A stretch of DNA of 64,000 nt from Apteryx mantelli (lineage: Eukaryota > Chordata > Aves > Apterygiformes > Apterygidae), in NCBI RefSeq assembly GCF_036417845.1, contig NC_089981.1:25688001-25752000 (forward strand), in the 5' to 3' direction. How positions within the stretch are numbered: position 1 is the stretch's first letter; each line of letters starts with the position of its first letter. The translations under genes and the position numbers were made by a program. Below, piece after piece: positions 39,001 to 54,000 of the stretch. A model generated the notes under the pieces. That model was not told the DNA's origin, ran no database searches, and worked only from the letters and a program-made list of their open reading frames with translations.

Positions 39001-42000
39001 GATAGTTTCAAAGGCAGATCTCCAGGCTCCTTCTATCAAAAGTCTTCTACCTCTTCCAGAAATCCAGAACTGTGCTCAAAATAGTTTGGTTTCTATTGTC
39101 GCTATTTGATCATCAAGCCTTTGATCATCAAGCTTTGCATACAGGAACAATTATTTTGAATCCTTTTTTTATTCTTTGGTGGGAACAAACTTTGATTTCC
39201 ACCCCGACCCTGCCTGAGCTGAGGAAATTCCTTAGTGTCAGTCTTTTGTAGGTGCTTAGGAAAAGTGACCAGGAATGAAAAGCAGAAGTGTCTTATGGAA
39301 GCTCTGTTTTCCTTTTTGTGGAATCACTTTTCCTATTCCTTCTTCAAGCATGGCGCAGTCTGCATCTCTTTAGCCCTGACTTTGAGTTTTGTGAGGGCTG
39401 GAGTATACTGATTCAGCCACCCCTCAGGAAGGGCACTGGAAGGGAAGGGAAGAGTATTGCAAAGATCAGCTTTGGATGTTTGCAGCTCTGGTGTTGGGGT
39501 ATTACCCACACATAATATTTATCAAAGTACACGCTTCTTGCCTTCAGCGAAGTACAGTAAGATACTTTGTCTCCTCTGTGACTTTTGTGGTATTGGGCTG
39601 CCTTCCTTAAACATCTTTATTTTATTGGAACGACCTTGTAGAAAATGTTGTGCTTCACTTTGCCTTAGCAGTTGAGGCAGAGGTTGAGCATGTGTCCATG
39701 CTTAGAGAAAACATCATCACTACCTTTGTACTCTGGAAGGAGAAGTTCCTGAGTGTTTTCATGTCCAGAGGTCTCCCTGCTTCACTAGTTTTGGACCTTA
39801 TTTTGTTCATGGGATCAAGGAGTTGGTCAACCTGGTAGCCTAAATCAAGAATTGAATGAAATAGAATATGTTGGAGAGGGGAACACCCCCTCCTCCCCCC
39901 CCCCCCAAACTCCCCAAACCTTGAGTTAGTGACCTGTAGAGACTGTATCCCTCAGTAATTTCTGAATTTTATCATGCTGTTATCTCTTCCCAGGGATTTG
40001 GGAATTCTGTCATCAGTGAAGAATTCAAATTTACAGACAGCTTATGGAAGATTTCTGCAGATGAGTCTTGTCAGCCAAATCCTACAAGAACTTGTCTTGG
40101 GGGGTGGTGGTGGTGGTGAATCTTGCCAGGGCTTCTATCCTGCCACATTGTCAGTGAATCTCTGAGCAGTTTTGCTGCCAGAAGATTTCGGTAATCATGG
40201 GATCTGCTGTGTTTGCACTCTGAGGCACAGTGGATTTTGTTTCCAGCAATTATCGCTCACCAGCACAATGAGAGCCTTCCATAACATCCCACTTTGTGCG
40301 TTTCAGCCCCTCCTGTGGACTTCTGTTTTATGGCAGGGACGTGTTTCTTATTTTTGTTCTTCCTTGAGCAAGAACTGAATAAACAAAACCTGTGGGTTGG
40401 CTCTAGCTTGTGTGGTATATTGTTCTTTTTTGCTTTTCAGTATCAGCTGTTGTTACCAAGTTAATGAATTTTTAGCTTACTGAATGTTAAAGCATCCTGG
40501 ATTTTATTTTCAAAATTGTATGGATTTGAGTTCTAGATAACTGTAGCATCTGTAAATAGCTAGAAGGGATTTGCATTTTCTCTGGCTTCATGGGCTGGCA
40601 TCATTCCTTTCCTTTATTTTTATGTTTGCAAGGTTAGAGTGTGTGTGTGAGTGGTGGTGGAGTGGATGTATTACATGTGTATGCATATGTGTGTATACAC
40701 ACACATGTATTTATATATTAAAAAAAAACTTTGTGCCCAGGCCTTTGGGAAATCTTGTTTTCTTACTGCATTTGTTTTTTCTATTGCTTGCTGTGCTACA
40801 ACTGTGGCTAGTTCTTCTGTACATGGTTTTGTCATTACACGCTCCTTTTTCTGCTGTTGCTCTCTGGGAGTTACTTTTATGTGACTTTGGTAAAACTTGA
40901 AGAAATTCTTTCTATGGTTTAGGTGCCAGTGAGCTGATACAGTTCAGTTTAAACTGAAGGTATGTTCTAAAAGGTTAGTAGCATGTATTCAGAGTTGTTC
41001 ATATGGGTTGTCTTCTTTGTGCCTTTTTTTTTTTAACAGAAGCTTGCTAACATCTTTTGTATAATGTGTGTTAATTCTGGGATAACTGTCCCTCATCTGT
41101 CCTTCCTTGTTCTTTTCAGTTGATGCAGTAAATAATATTTGTTGTGCATGCCATGTAATGTCTTTTGTATGTAAGTAGGAAAGGGTCAGGAAGATGCTAA
41201 CCCCACATAAATTTTGATTAAGGTTATTTGTCATAAAATAGAGATGCTAGTAACTGGCATCAAGGACAAGGAAGTTTATCACTATATATTTGAATTTTCC
41301 ATTCTAAGCTCAATTGTGAGTATATTGACAAGTTGAAATTGAGATGGTCTGTGGAGAGTAGGATTTAAATGGATTTTTGTTGAATTTAGCTCATGCTAAA
41401 TTCTGTGTGTGTTATCAAGAAGTATAAAACAGGAGAAAATAACTGTGATGAATTTTGCAGATCTCTTCTGTTTGTCTTACATGTGCATGGCAGCTGGTAG
41501 AATGTGTCTACTGCAGCAGAAGGGGAAGACACAGTGCATAATGCTGGTGTCTCCAGTTTTTCTTGGCCATGACCTCCCTTGCGTGCGTAGTTGTGTTCAG
41601 ATGTATTTTGGTGAGTACTCCATGACTGGGGGAATTTGGAAGGTGACTCGATCATCATTCAACATTGTGCTCCAGGGCTTCTCTAACGTAGACCTCAGGT
41701 GTGGGAAAGGGACCGTGCTATACTGAATTTCTTTTTTCTTTTTTTCCTTTTTTATTTATTTTTTCCTCTCCTTACAATATCCTCTTTTCTGCTGTTGGAA
41801 ATAGTGACTGTTTTGGACCTAACTGATGTGAGTGTCTGTCCTAGCTTGAAGGACCTGTGACCTTTAAAAAGCTTTCAGAAAAATGAGCCCGTAAAATGTG
41901 GATGTGGTATATATTTTGTTAGGTCATTAGTGTATGAAATAAGGGGGCCATTATTATTTTTTTTTTCCTTTGTTTTGTTTGGTTTCTGTGGTTGAATTGC

Positions 42001-45000
42001 TGCAGTTCGTGGCTAGCCATATATTTAGCAAATGCGATGAGCAAGGTCAGATATGTTAGTAGTATATAGAAGACTACAGGGAAGAAAGTTCTAGTGGGGT
42101 CTCACTGACAGTGCGTGGACTGCGCTAAGCCGTGAAGAGTGTAAAGAACGGGCTGGGAACTGTGGATTAAGCTGAACTGCTGCAAGAATTCAGAAGCAAG
42201 AAGGAAATCCCGTGATCCTTAGCCACTTGAAGACAGGCTCAACTGATCACACAGAGGCAATTAGTTGGGTGACAGTTGACTTTGCTTGTCCGCATTCCCT
42301 ACCTGGTCTACTTCAAAACAAAACAAAATCTCTTTGTGATTGTGACATACTGGCGATGGTCTGGGTTCCCTTTCCGTTGCGGGTTTTTTACCTGCACTCT
42401 CAGTAGCGGCAGCTTCCTTTGTGTTAAGCACCATAATAAGGTGGTATTTCCTATATACAGGCGACTATAGATGTGGTGTTTATGCTGTTTTCAATATCCT
42501 ATGCCACTAAAGCCAATTTGCAAGAACAGTTGTAGTTTGGGGGGCTGAGAAGGGCAGCTTTATTGGCTGTGACCCATTTTGGGGGGGATTTTTTCTTTTA
42601 TTCTTTTTTCCTTAGTGGAAATTAAATTGTTGAAATTGTGGATGTTAATACTTCTCTTGAAAACAGCTCCCCTCTTACAGTTATTGTGTGGTCAAGGTAC
42701 AAGGCTGATAGAAAGCTTCCTTTCAAGAGGAGGAATTTGACTGTAAATGTCTTTCTTTCTAATTCTTTGCTGTGCTTGTAACTGGAACAGGTGTCACTGC
42801 TACAATAAACATTTTAACTACCTTCCAAGCCATTTTTGTTTTGTTAAAACCTTTTTTGTGTTAAACCATTTATTTTGAATCACACTGAAGTGGATTCATT
42901 CATGTTATACTAACCTCTTTGTCACTTCACCTGTTTGAAGCTGAAAAGAAGCAAGCGTAAGGGCAAGAGAATCTGCTGCTCTATTATTTTCCCTTATAGC
43001 TTGTCTCTAAATTCCATATCCATAGGTAGTACTAGAGAAAAATCCAAATATGGAATAAATAACTCAAAAGACTGCTATTTTTGGTTGTCGTTCCAACAGA
43101 CTGGGCCAGAGACGGTATAACTTGAGTCCCTTTCTTCTTGACTCCCAGCTTGTAATTCAACTTCTGGACTCCCCTGTGTTGTGGGTCCCCAGCTGAGCCT
43201 TAGCTGTTTCCTGGGGCGGCAGCCATCCACAGCGACGCTTCATTATCAGGCTCTGCTGTTCAGCAACGAGCTGAAGGGGCCCTTGGGGGTTTCCTCCCCA
43301 CACCCTTCCTGCGGGGAGACCTGGGGCAGTGCTGTCAGGGCTGTGTTCTCAGCTGCAGCATGGAGATCGCTTTGGCTTTCCTTGAGACTTGCTTGCTGCT
43401 TCTCACAGCTACTCAAGCCCGGTCTGCGTTTGGGAAAATGTGGAAGCGATCCAGTAATAGTCGCTTGGAATAAACGCGCTCTGCGGAAGTCAAGTGGGGA
43501 GTACGATGGGGCAGCCTGGTCTGACTGAATACTGTTTTGGTGTTAATGCCATGTCGGTGCATGCCTGTTTTCTTTCACCGGTTGTCCCACTCTGGCTATA
43601 TCCTGTGTAGTCCTGTTTTGCAAACTGCTTCTGGGAAGGTATGGGGGAGGAAACTGTACAGGTTTTGTTTAAGATTTGTCTTTACCTTGCTGTGTAGGTG
43701 TTTAGTTCAGATTAAGCCTGACTCTCCCCCCCGCCCAGTTACTTTCATTCTATTTAAACCAGTTCATAGCTAGGCAGCTCTAAAATGAATGTAAAGGTTC
43801 ATACAGAGGTGGGAATAAAGTTTCGTATGGACGTTTCCACTGGTTAGTATGATTTAGTTAAAAACCAATCTAGAGTAAGTGAGCTGCTGTGAGAGAAAAG
43901 GGCCAGAGCATACTGGTACCATGGGAATCCTAGTGACATGTCCTGTAGTGAGGGGAGAATTTTTGTTGCCAGAGGCTGTAACATCGCAGCTCAGTACAGG
44001 CGTCAAAGCAGCTTCTGGAAACTGGACAACATACGAGCTCTAGTGGCAAGGTGGTTTTAAGTCTCAGGGCTGTGGTAAATATAGAGCAAATAAACCTCAT
44101 AGTATATGGAAAATTTTGATAGATAAATTACTTAATGCAAACAAATGGATCTTGTCAACCCTCATCACATTTAACTAGAAATAGTGATTTATTTACCTTG
44201 ACTGCTACTGTGATCTTTTTGGGCAAAAAAATGACAGTTTCTCTGAGTGTTAAATGTTGTCATGTCACATGACACAGTGGCGTGGAGCTGAATAGTGATG
44301 AGATGGATTGAAATGATGGCAATTCAAAGCCTTTAGTAATGTGAGGGATTGATGTGAAACAGGCGAACGATGAAAACTTGCACTTAAAAAAAAATTTTGC
44401 AGCTGTGCAAAGGGGATATAACAAGGTCCCAGACAAACTATTTGACCACTTAACTAAGGTGGTAGTGCTTTGCACCCACTTTGCATAGAATAAAAAGCTG
44501 AAAGCTGAAACCAACCATTATGTAATAGTTGAACTAATCTATTTGACAAGTGACTGCCAAACATACAAAGTATATTTACTCGGTGCTCTTTTACTTTTTG
44601 TGGTCTTTGGGCATGCCTACAAGAATAATGACTATTGCATTATCAAATGACGACAAAATTTAAACCTGAATCACATCCTTTATTAAAGCATTTCATAATG
44701 GTCTTGTTACTAAACTCGGCTTTTGAGAGGATCTGCCCATGTGTACATATGTGCATTGATCTAAAGATCTAGTTTAATCTTAGCAGCATTTTAAGACTAT
44801 TAAATACTTTTTCCATAACCTTTAAATGACACTTTCTGATTTTTATTTCAGTAATTAATTATTCAGGCTTAATGCTCACTAATGAATCCTATTATTTGAA
44901 CAGAGATAATGTGTTTTTTAGGAGCATATTGGGTGAACTGTCATAATGCAGCTTAGTGGGAGCTTTGTGCTTCTGAAAAACAGTACCTTTCAGGACCACT

Positions 45001-48000
45001 GTCTTTCTGCAACAGAAAAAACAACTGACCCCCTAACTGGCTTGTTCTTATGTTCAGGTACTTCCAAATTGTGCATTTGAGGTAGGATGCTGTTGGGTAC
45101 AGGAGATGTCAACAGTTGTGAATACTGAGTACCAGATTTGTAGGCTTATGGAAGGGCTTTGTCATCTTTTTAATGAGACCTGCCAGGAGGGTGCATGTAC
45201 TTGTTTTATTTGGTAGTTAGACTGGTGGCTTTTCTTGTTCAAATGATTTGAGGTGTGAGGAGCCATATAACAATCTAACACAAGTCCAGGAGGAAAGCTT
45301 TCAGTCAGGCTTAGGTACTTGTTAAATTGTCCATGTCTGTTCAGGTGCTAGGAAGGACTCCACACTACTATAACCTGAAGTTGTATCTTTGTCTTGATGC
45401 AAGTATGAACAGCAAGCTTCCAGCACATGGGGTTTTAATTTGTTTTATGTATCCATATGTGTTCAGCTGACTTAGCTGGATTTTGAGTGCTCTGAAAATA
45501 CCATGACTGACCTCTAAATAAGCACTTGAGTCCAATATATGCAAGTGTGGTTAGCAGCTGGTGTCCTTTAACACTGTATGTGTATTCCTTAAGAAAAATT
45601 GTAAGCTAAATCAGTTTTCTGTTTTTTTCTGTGCTGCTCTGTGGCTCGATTTCCTTAAATAAAAGATTAATGATTTTTTTGATATAGCCTATAAAAAAAT
45701 ATTTCTTTGCTTAAAAATACTGCTGAAATCCAAACCTGGTGATGAATTTTTGCTATATAGTGGGGATGTATATTAGTTTTGCACTTAACTTTGAATTATG
45801 TTGGTGTGGATCCCCAGATCAGTTTTCATTTTGGCAATATATTTTTGAATAGTGAATAGTGTAGCTGCTAAGAGAGAAATGACCCAGAGCTGGCCTCCAG
45901 CAGTTCTGCGGCAAGCTCTCGTTGCTAAGTGAGGCTCAGTCTCAATGCAGAATGGCACTGGAGAACAAATGGATTTCTACCCTAACAAAACCTTTGAAGG
46001 TGACTTTGCTGTCTGTTGCATGCTTGTGTTGTTTTTGAAGACCTTTTCTGTATAGGAGGAGAAGGAACTATTCCAAGCCCCAATAGAGACCGGGCAGGAT
46101 TCATAAGGACTGCTGCAGGACAAGGCATGGTAGCTGCAACTCAGGTGTAACTCCTTCCCCTTCCTGTAGTTCCTATTTAAACTTTGGTGCAAAGACTGTC
46201 TCTTAGTAAGTACATACATTGTGTGTGGCCCCTAAAGAGCTGAGAGTTAGAACTGCAGATCAAGAGGAACTGCATTTACCTGTCTCTTCGGATGTGCTTC
46301 AGGTTTTGGGGATCTTCTGCTACACTGAAGAGCTCAGTTGCTTCAGGTTTGCTTTCTTTGTCTCAAGTCTAGACTTTGGCTCCTCAGTGTCAGCTGTAGG
46401 AAATGGTTTTATTTTTGCAAAGCTTTTTGTACAATCCTTTCCATGGTTGTTGAGTGCTTCTGCCACAAGTTGTCTCTTCTTGTGGCATTTAGGGAGAGAC
46501 CTAGGGTGCTATAGGAAGATGTATGTTCTCAGTAATGAAGTTGTGCTTTAATCTTTGTAGCTGAGGAGATACTTGGAATAGGAGGTTAAACCAAAATTGG
46601 GTGCCATGGTCAATTCTATGGGGGGAAAAAATTGCCTGACTGCACAACAGTGATATAAAAGAACTTCCAAATGAATTAAAATGCTTTAGATAGAGTGGAA
46701 TAGAAAGTAGTACTGAAAATACTGTATTGTTCTTCTCTAAGTCAGTGGTTTGTGTGACTTTCTACATGGAGAAAAGTTACTCTTTGGGGGACGTTTCCAT
46801 GCGTAATGTTTATCGTCATTGCTGTAGTGTATAGCAGTATCACTTACATCTCAATTTCTACAAGTACACTAGCTCATAATTATATGGCAGGCTTTTGAAA
46901 TTCTTATTTTATTCATCTATTTCTCTATTGTAAGGTAACTTTAAGATATCAACAGCTGTATTCCTATCACCATGATACTCCTGAAACAGCCTTATATATG
47001 CTACTCTGTCTCTTATTAAATTCATTATTTTCCATTGTTGTTAATGACAGGATGCTTTCTAATACCAGAACTCGTATGCTACAATTTGAGGTGCTTGCAA
47101 AGTGTGGGAGCACTTTGCTTCACAAAGAGTTTAGGTTTTTGTTTTCAAAATTGAGCACATAAATCCAAGTTCCAAAATTTAAGTGTATCGTTTTAAAAAT
47201 TGGTGTCAACTTGCCCTCTAAATCAGCTGCTAATACGGTCTCCATTGTGTGGAGGGTAAAGGCAACCCTTTTAAGAAGAAAAGACACTTCATTGCTGGTT
47301 GCCTTTTTCAGACCTTGTTTCTCTGTCTGATGTTATAAGGAACACAGTATGTAATCAGAATAAAGTAATTAAAGTTTTTCCTTTTGTGGGACAAAGACCG
47401 TTGTATTAAGAAAGTTTTAGCATCTGATTTGTGCAGAATAAAACCTGGGAGGAGTTTCCTCTAGTAACTCATTCTCACTTGTGCTCTCTTTTTATTAAAA
47501 AGACAAATTGTGCAAAACTTTTGAAGATGACACTGATCTATTCAGGGACATTGCTTTATCATTTTTGTTAAGATCTTTTGATTATGAATCTAGGAAATCT
47601 TATTGTTCTAGAATTTTTTTAAAACTTTTTCAAAGCTACGCTGTTGTTCTCTATACATGTGCACATGCACACACACATTCCTATAGTGTGTTTTTATATA
47701 TTTATATATATATATTTTTTCATTCCTTTAAGAATATGTTTTCCTACATCTCTTCCACCTCAAATAATTAGCAAACTAAAATTTAGTTTGGCAGTTCTCA
47801 CTTTACTTTTCTGTTTTGATTTTTGGACCTGATAACAGCCATCCTGTGTTTTGTATGAATTTCCCTGTAGATAATTTTTTTCATTCAGGCTTGTGCCTGC
47901 TAGAGTTATAGCTGATTTGAAGCAGTCTATTTAAGAGAAAATGGATGTTAAAACTGCCAGAAGAGAAGGTCAAGCTATGGTGACGATGTAGGGGTGGCAG

Positions 48001-51000
48001 TGTGGATTGCCAGAAGTCCATCTGTCTTGATGAATCGTCTTGACAAGTCAGCCAGGACAAAGTAAGGTGTTGTATCCTTTTGTGATCATCTCTTCTTGCT
48101 TGATCACTTAGCTAGAGATTTAAAACAAACACACACAAACAAAAACCCCAAAACACTGTGGGCATGCACAGGCAGAAAATAGTAGTTGAAATGAATGGTG
48201 ACTGTGCCTGATTTCAAAATCTAGAGTAGTTATTTAAAAGCTTCTCTGATTCTAGAGCTGTGTTGTAGCAGTGTTCATCAAAACCTGGTCTCCACATGGC
48301 CTTGAGATTCAAGACCATACAATGAACTGATCCTTGGTAGACACAAACTTGATATGTAAAATTGAGTGTCTGATTTCTAAGCTTTTCACTTCAGAATAAG
48401 CAGATGACTCTTCCCCATCTGGCCACCTGCTTTATGGCAAGAGAAAACTTGTGACGCCTGTCCAAGCTGTCCTATCCCGTTGTATTCTGTGAAGCATGAA
48501 TTTGATGGCGCCGCTTCTTTCAATCAACATCCTTTTTAATGCCAGAGCAAAGAAGGCCATGAAGCACCAGGAGCTTTTTGTTCTTATTCTTTTCATTTTT
48601 GTTGTTCCTTTTTCACTCCTAAGGGGAAAAGCTCTTATTTCTCTCCTCTCTGTTTTGAACTTAAAACTGTCTTACGAACAGGCAGCATGGCACACTTATA
48701 CATACATGACAACCCTGTCTATGCACGTGCTCGGGTAACCCATAACCATAGATGTGCTGGCACTGCAACCAAATATGAATGCTGTAGCTATGCAGAGGAT
48801 GTTGTGGAGAGCTGTAGCTTTGTTTGGGAAACATCAGAAGTGAACTACACTAATACAATTCCCTCCATGCAGGGTGCCACAAATTTCTCTGTGGGAGGGA
48901 TTTGCATTGCATTCATACAAGAGTATTTACAAAAGCGGAAGCATTTCCATCACTAAACTTCCACACTAAATTATGGCTCTGAAGTGCTGGCAATACCTCA
49001 CACTTAGTCTCTTAATATGTGAATTCCAGTGGGTTAGAAGGGTGAGCTGGAACAAGATGGCAGGAAACTGGTAGCTGTGTAACAAGTTCTACTAGATGAT
49101 GGAAATTTTTAGGGGCATAAATGGCGTTTAGATACTTCCACCATTATGCAGCTAGTTACACCTGTCCCTTCTCTCCTCACAGTCTCCTTGATATTAACCA
49201 TCTTTCCCATACATAGCTTGAGGTGGAATTGCATGGTTTTTCCATGCTCTTAAACTCTTAGCCTCTCTCAGGGGAAGGGAAAAAATGGGGTAATTCCAGA
49301 GGGAATCCATCACATGATTGCTTAGTGTTCATCTCTTGGCTTCAAAGGACGCGAGTTCTCCTTCCCATCTGCTTGACTGTTTTGTTCCTCCTGTCAGTGA
49401 GAATGCCACAGTTGTGGCTGCTCCTCTGAGGTGACCAGCTCGCTCTTGGTGGCATGTAGTTGAACCTTATGGTTCTGGCCCCATCTGAACAAGCCAGGCA
49501 ATCTCCTGCCAGGCCCTGAAGGTGCTATTTTTGTTTGTGTGATATTGTCCTTTTCCTGGTACTTTACTTTTTAAGAATGAACTGTAGTTAGGGTTGAATT
49601 CCATAGGATGTAGAACTCCCTTAGCTGCTTCTGGGAACTGCTGAGAAAATTAAAGCTGCTTAGCAAGTCCCAGGACTGGACATCTAATGTTCTCTTTCTT
49701 TATGCTATCTGTTTCTCTTTGGATATCATGTCTGAGGCTTATTCTTCAGAATTACGCATGTCTGAGGCTTGTTATCTAGTGAAATCTCTGTCTGAAAGGT
49801 CTCTGAATGTTTGCTCTTAAGAGTGCATCTTGTGGACAAGAGGAAAAAAGCTCAGTTCTTCTGTAGATTCCCATTTTACAGAGTGTTTCTTCTGCTATTT
49901 CTGTGTCTGTCTATCTACAGCATGCCCTCAAGTCCTTTGACAAGGTAAATATTAGCTCTGGGAACTTAATTACCTTCACTTTGTTTATCTCTTGTAGACA
50001 GGTGCCTGTTCCTTCTTAGATAGTCTCAGAAGGCAATGGGATATTGAGACGAACAGGATCACTTGCATTCTCCGCAGTTGGAGAACGCAAGCGTGCATTT
50101 GGAGATTCGCAAATGCTTGCAAGGTTGGGGCCATAGGTAATGCTTCTTATAAGTTGAGGTAGAAAACAGTTATACTTAACACCACTTTCTGTAATTTATA
50201 ATCTCTGAATAAGATTATTTCTGTAGCACCATGCTGCTATAAGCCTGATGAAATAAGACCTGGATCTTGCCTCTGAGAAAATAAGTTTGAGCAGTCCATT
50301 TACAGACAAGAAGTAGGAAATAAGGTACAATAAAATCGCTGTGAAAAAATAAAAGCATTTTATGTCACAATAGTTCAAGGATGTTGCTTTTTCAAAATAG
50401 TGTTTAACAATCATTCCATAAGTCTTTAGAAAGAAATATCAATTAATATTAATTTTCTGGGGAATGCTAGAGGGAGAGATGCTTGACTGCAGCAGGAAGG
50501 GAGATTCCAGCTTAGGGAGGCCTGTATGGAAGGAAGCATGTAACAGTGCAGAAGGGCATGGAGGTATAAATATAGAATGTCAGTAAAAGTGTATGACTCA
50601 TACTGCTGTAGTAACATAGTGCTGAATTTATTTGCAGAACTACAGAACAAAAACCTTATAGTATACTATGATGTATTTGCAGATAGTTTTCCGTAGCTGG
50701 TTAATGTTTTATGCATCCTTGCTTTTCTAGAGGCATGGCCAAATTGTGCTTTGATTTCTTTTATTTTTTATTTTTTCCTTTTCCGTTGATACTTTTTTGT
50801 TAGGACTTTGTTTTTAGATGAAGAGTTAAGCCCTCTATTGAACCTTGAATGCAGCAGTTCTGTTTGCAGGGTAGAGATGAGTTAGATTTGTTTTTAATCA
50901 TGTAACTAAATTTAGGCAGCAATCTGCATTTTAAGACATCGCTATTAAAAGTCTAAAAGTGAGATATGTATCGTAGTTTGAATTTAAAATGAGCCAGCGG

Positions 51001-54000
51001 CACAGCTGGTGAGGCAGTCATGACTCTCTAATCATGAGTGGAGAGAAATGAGAAAGGAATTTTCTCATCTTGCAGAATGAATACAAAGTGTGATAGGTGG
51101 TTTAGCACCCCTCCCTCCCAGCTTTGTTTCATGATTGCGTGGACTTGATGTGGTAATAGCTGGTAGAAATCCTTTTTTTTTTTTTTTTTTTTTTTTTTGA
51201 GCCAAGATCATATAACTGTTTGTTATCAGCAGTATGAACACAACTGTAGAAACATTTAATATCTCGGACTTTAATTTTCTTCCAGTTTATTCAGAGCTTC
51301 ATGTGACACTTCAGATTTCCAGTTGTCCTCTAACATAAATCAGCCTTCATCTACTCTAAAACCCAAATGTGTAGATAGGACTTCCAGAATATCTGGAGAG
51401 GCTTTGAATTTGTCTTACTCCCAAGATATTTTTGCCCAATCTTTCAAAGCAGTGAAGCATACAATTAAGTGTTTGAATAATCCCATTAACATTGCCCATC
51501 TTGAGGCATAACTTGGTGTAACTATGGAAGCAAAAAAGAAGAAGCTTCACTGATCTATTTTTTTAATGAATGAAAGTCAAAGCTGTTTAAATGTTAAATG
51601 ATGTTGACAGTCCTGATAGAAATGGATATAATGGTAAAAATGCATGATAAACTTAGCATGTCATGTGAAGCTGCAAGTCATCTCTATCCTATCATATAGA
51701 ATATTAAATTGACCTAATACAGCACTGCCTTTTGCACCTCTTGCTGTTGCCATGCTCCCATTTCCTGGGTTATTTTTCAGCCAGATCAATTCCCTAGCAT
51801 GGTTTACCTTCCCCCTCATAAATAGATGTTTCTGCACAGTGCAGAGGGGTGGCCTAGGGGTGAGAACCAGCAGTTGTGCCCAAAGTTTCTCAGGCTGTCT
51901 TGATGTGAGCTGTTGCCTAAGGAGTTCTCAGTCTGTGCCCTGAAAAATTTTATCTGTGCTAAAAGCGGTTACAGTCCAAAAGTCCTTCCTTAGAGAGGGT
52001 CCTACATGCTAATTGCTTTACTTGTCTTACTATTTTCCATTATATTGCATTGTCATCCGAGTCCTTGGACATATCTAATATTTTTATATCTTTGGGAATT
52101 TCTGAAAGGAGACTGGATAATATTCCCTTATAGCGTATCTGTTTGCATTAATGGTGTGCAACAGCGTTCCTTCTGGCTGGCTGAAATTTTCTCTCACAAT
52201 GTGTGATTGGCTCCTGGGCTGTTTTTTTTTTCTTTTCTTTTCTTTTTGTTTTTTCCCCCCTTTATTTTTGTTGTCTTTTGAAGCAATAGAGATGAGCCAC
52301 AGTGGGAAGCCAGTTGTTTGCAGCATGAGATGCTGATACTAGTGGTGTGAAATCCTTTAGGCGCCTGGTTGGCGTGTCCTTTTCATAAACTTCTTGTCAC
52401 CAGATTTGTGGGCTTCCAATGTAGCTCAGAATAGCAGAAATTTTTGGCCTGCTTGAAGCATGTAGGAGTCCCAACTGACACATCCATAGCTACTGCAGGA
52501 GTATTGGTGATACCCTTAAGGTTCCTGTAACTCTTGTGACTTTTGGCCTTTTGTTGCAGATTTGAACCTAACTATGGGGTGCTTGGATGCTTTAGTGGGC
52601 TGCAGCATGTTGAGTGGATGCTGTGTGGACCCTCCTGAACTAGGTGTGTATTGTAATCTGTGACTGCAGAAGGCTGGAAGTGACAACTGAAACAGTCTCT
52701 AGGGTCACTGTTGTCTTTCCTGAGGTACTCTCGCTGTTTTGTCTGAATCTTTGTGAAGAGGCGTGACCACAAGGCTGTGCATAGGTTTGTGTTCTGGTGA
52801 TACGCTTCTTGTAAGCGATACAGATGAATAGGGTAAAAATTTCAGCAATGTTATCATATTATATGAATATGCAGAAGTCTGTAACAAAGTCATAGAAAGA
52901 GTACAGATGATGAGCCATGAGCAGCGCTGCTACACTGGACTCCTGTGTGAAGGGATGAAGGGGCCTTTTAAAGCTCGGTCAGAGCAGCTGGTCCCACTGT
53001 GTAAGGAACCCATGCCTGGGTAGCAGTGTTGGGCTGTAGGTGTTGCAGTGATGCGTGGTCTCCAGCAGCAGATTAAAATTGTCTTCAGCCAACAAGGACT
53101 AGGGAAGGTTGAGTGGATGTTCTTCTACAAGGGTGTCCTGTTGCCTTTGTTCTAGTGGGAAAGGTGCTGGTTTGTCCTGTGCTGGGCAGGGAGAAGTCAG
53201 AAGCGGCTCATAAATATCAATTTTTAATGTGTGCACCTGTGAATTTTCATGTGAAAGGAGGCATTAGGAGTTCTATATAGAACTTTCTATTTCAGATTTG
53301 AATAAGATGAAGCATTCAGTGTGACTATCCAGAGTTCATTTGCAAAGTAATTGTTAATGCAGCCATGAATTGAGATAACCTAGGTGAACTCTTTCATCTA
53401 GTATTTATGAAAGGGTAGTTCAAAGCATGTCTGGATACTGAATAGATGCTTCAAGGAGATAAAACTAGTGCAATCATGATATTATCTTAGAACAGGAAAA
53501 TTCATATAAAGATGTAGCTGAATCTATGTGAAAATAGGTAAATTCCAGGGTCCCTATTTTCCTGCTGTTTAACAGTGAAACAGACCTATTTTTAAGACCA
53601 AAATGGATATTTTATTGATATTTGTCTCCAAATATTTATATGGCTGAGCAGATGGATTGAGAAAGTGCTAAAAGGGAAAAATAACATACTCTACATCCAC
53701 AGCAGCAGCATGAAGCAGCACAGTAAGAGCTGCAGTGTCAGGCAGGAAGCAAACTGGAAGTGCTTTATGTAGTGTGGCTAGATTCACAAAATCTGAAGGT
53801 TCACAGCTCTGAAGGTTGTGAAACTTGTAATTTTGAGGCCGTTCTCAACTGCCTATGCTTTGTAGTAGCATTAGGACAGGATGAAGGTTTGAAGAAAATG
53901 CAGAGGAGCCTTTCTGACAGTGGATGGCTAGCATAGTGCCACGAGCACTTGAATAATGTGCATACCTTCATCCGTATTCTGTAAGGGCTGTGATGCTGCG

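Noticed and set aside
43181-43528. 115-codon plus-strand frame in the large SERGEF intron
   Set aside because: No domain, no repeat of known family, and no splice-linked partner exon seen; probably chance in a GC-richer patch.
48687-48956. 89-codon frame with several Cys residues
   Set aside because: It looked briefly like an extracellular domain, but Cys spacing fits no family I know and no adjoining exon was found.
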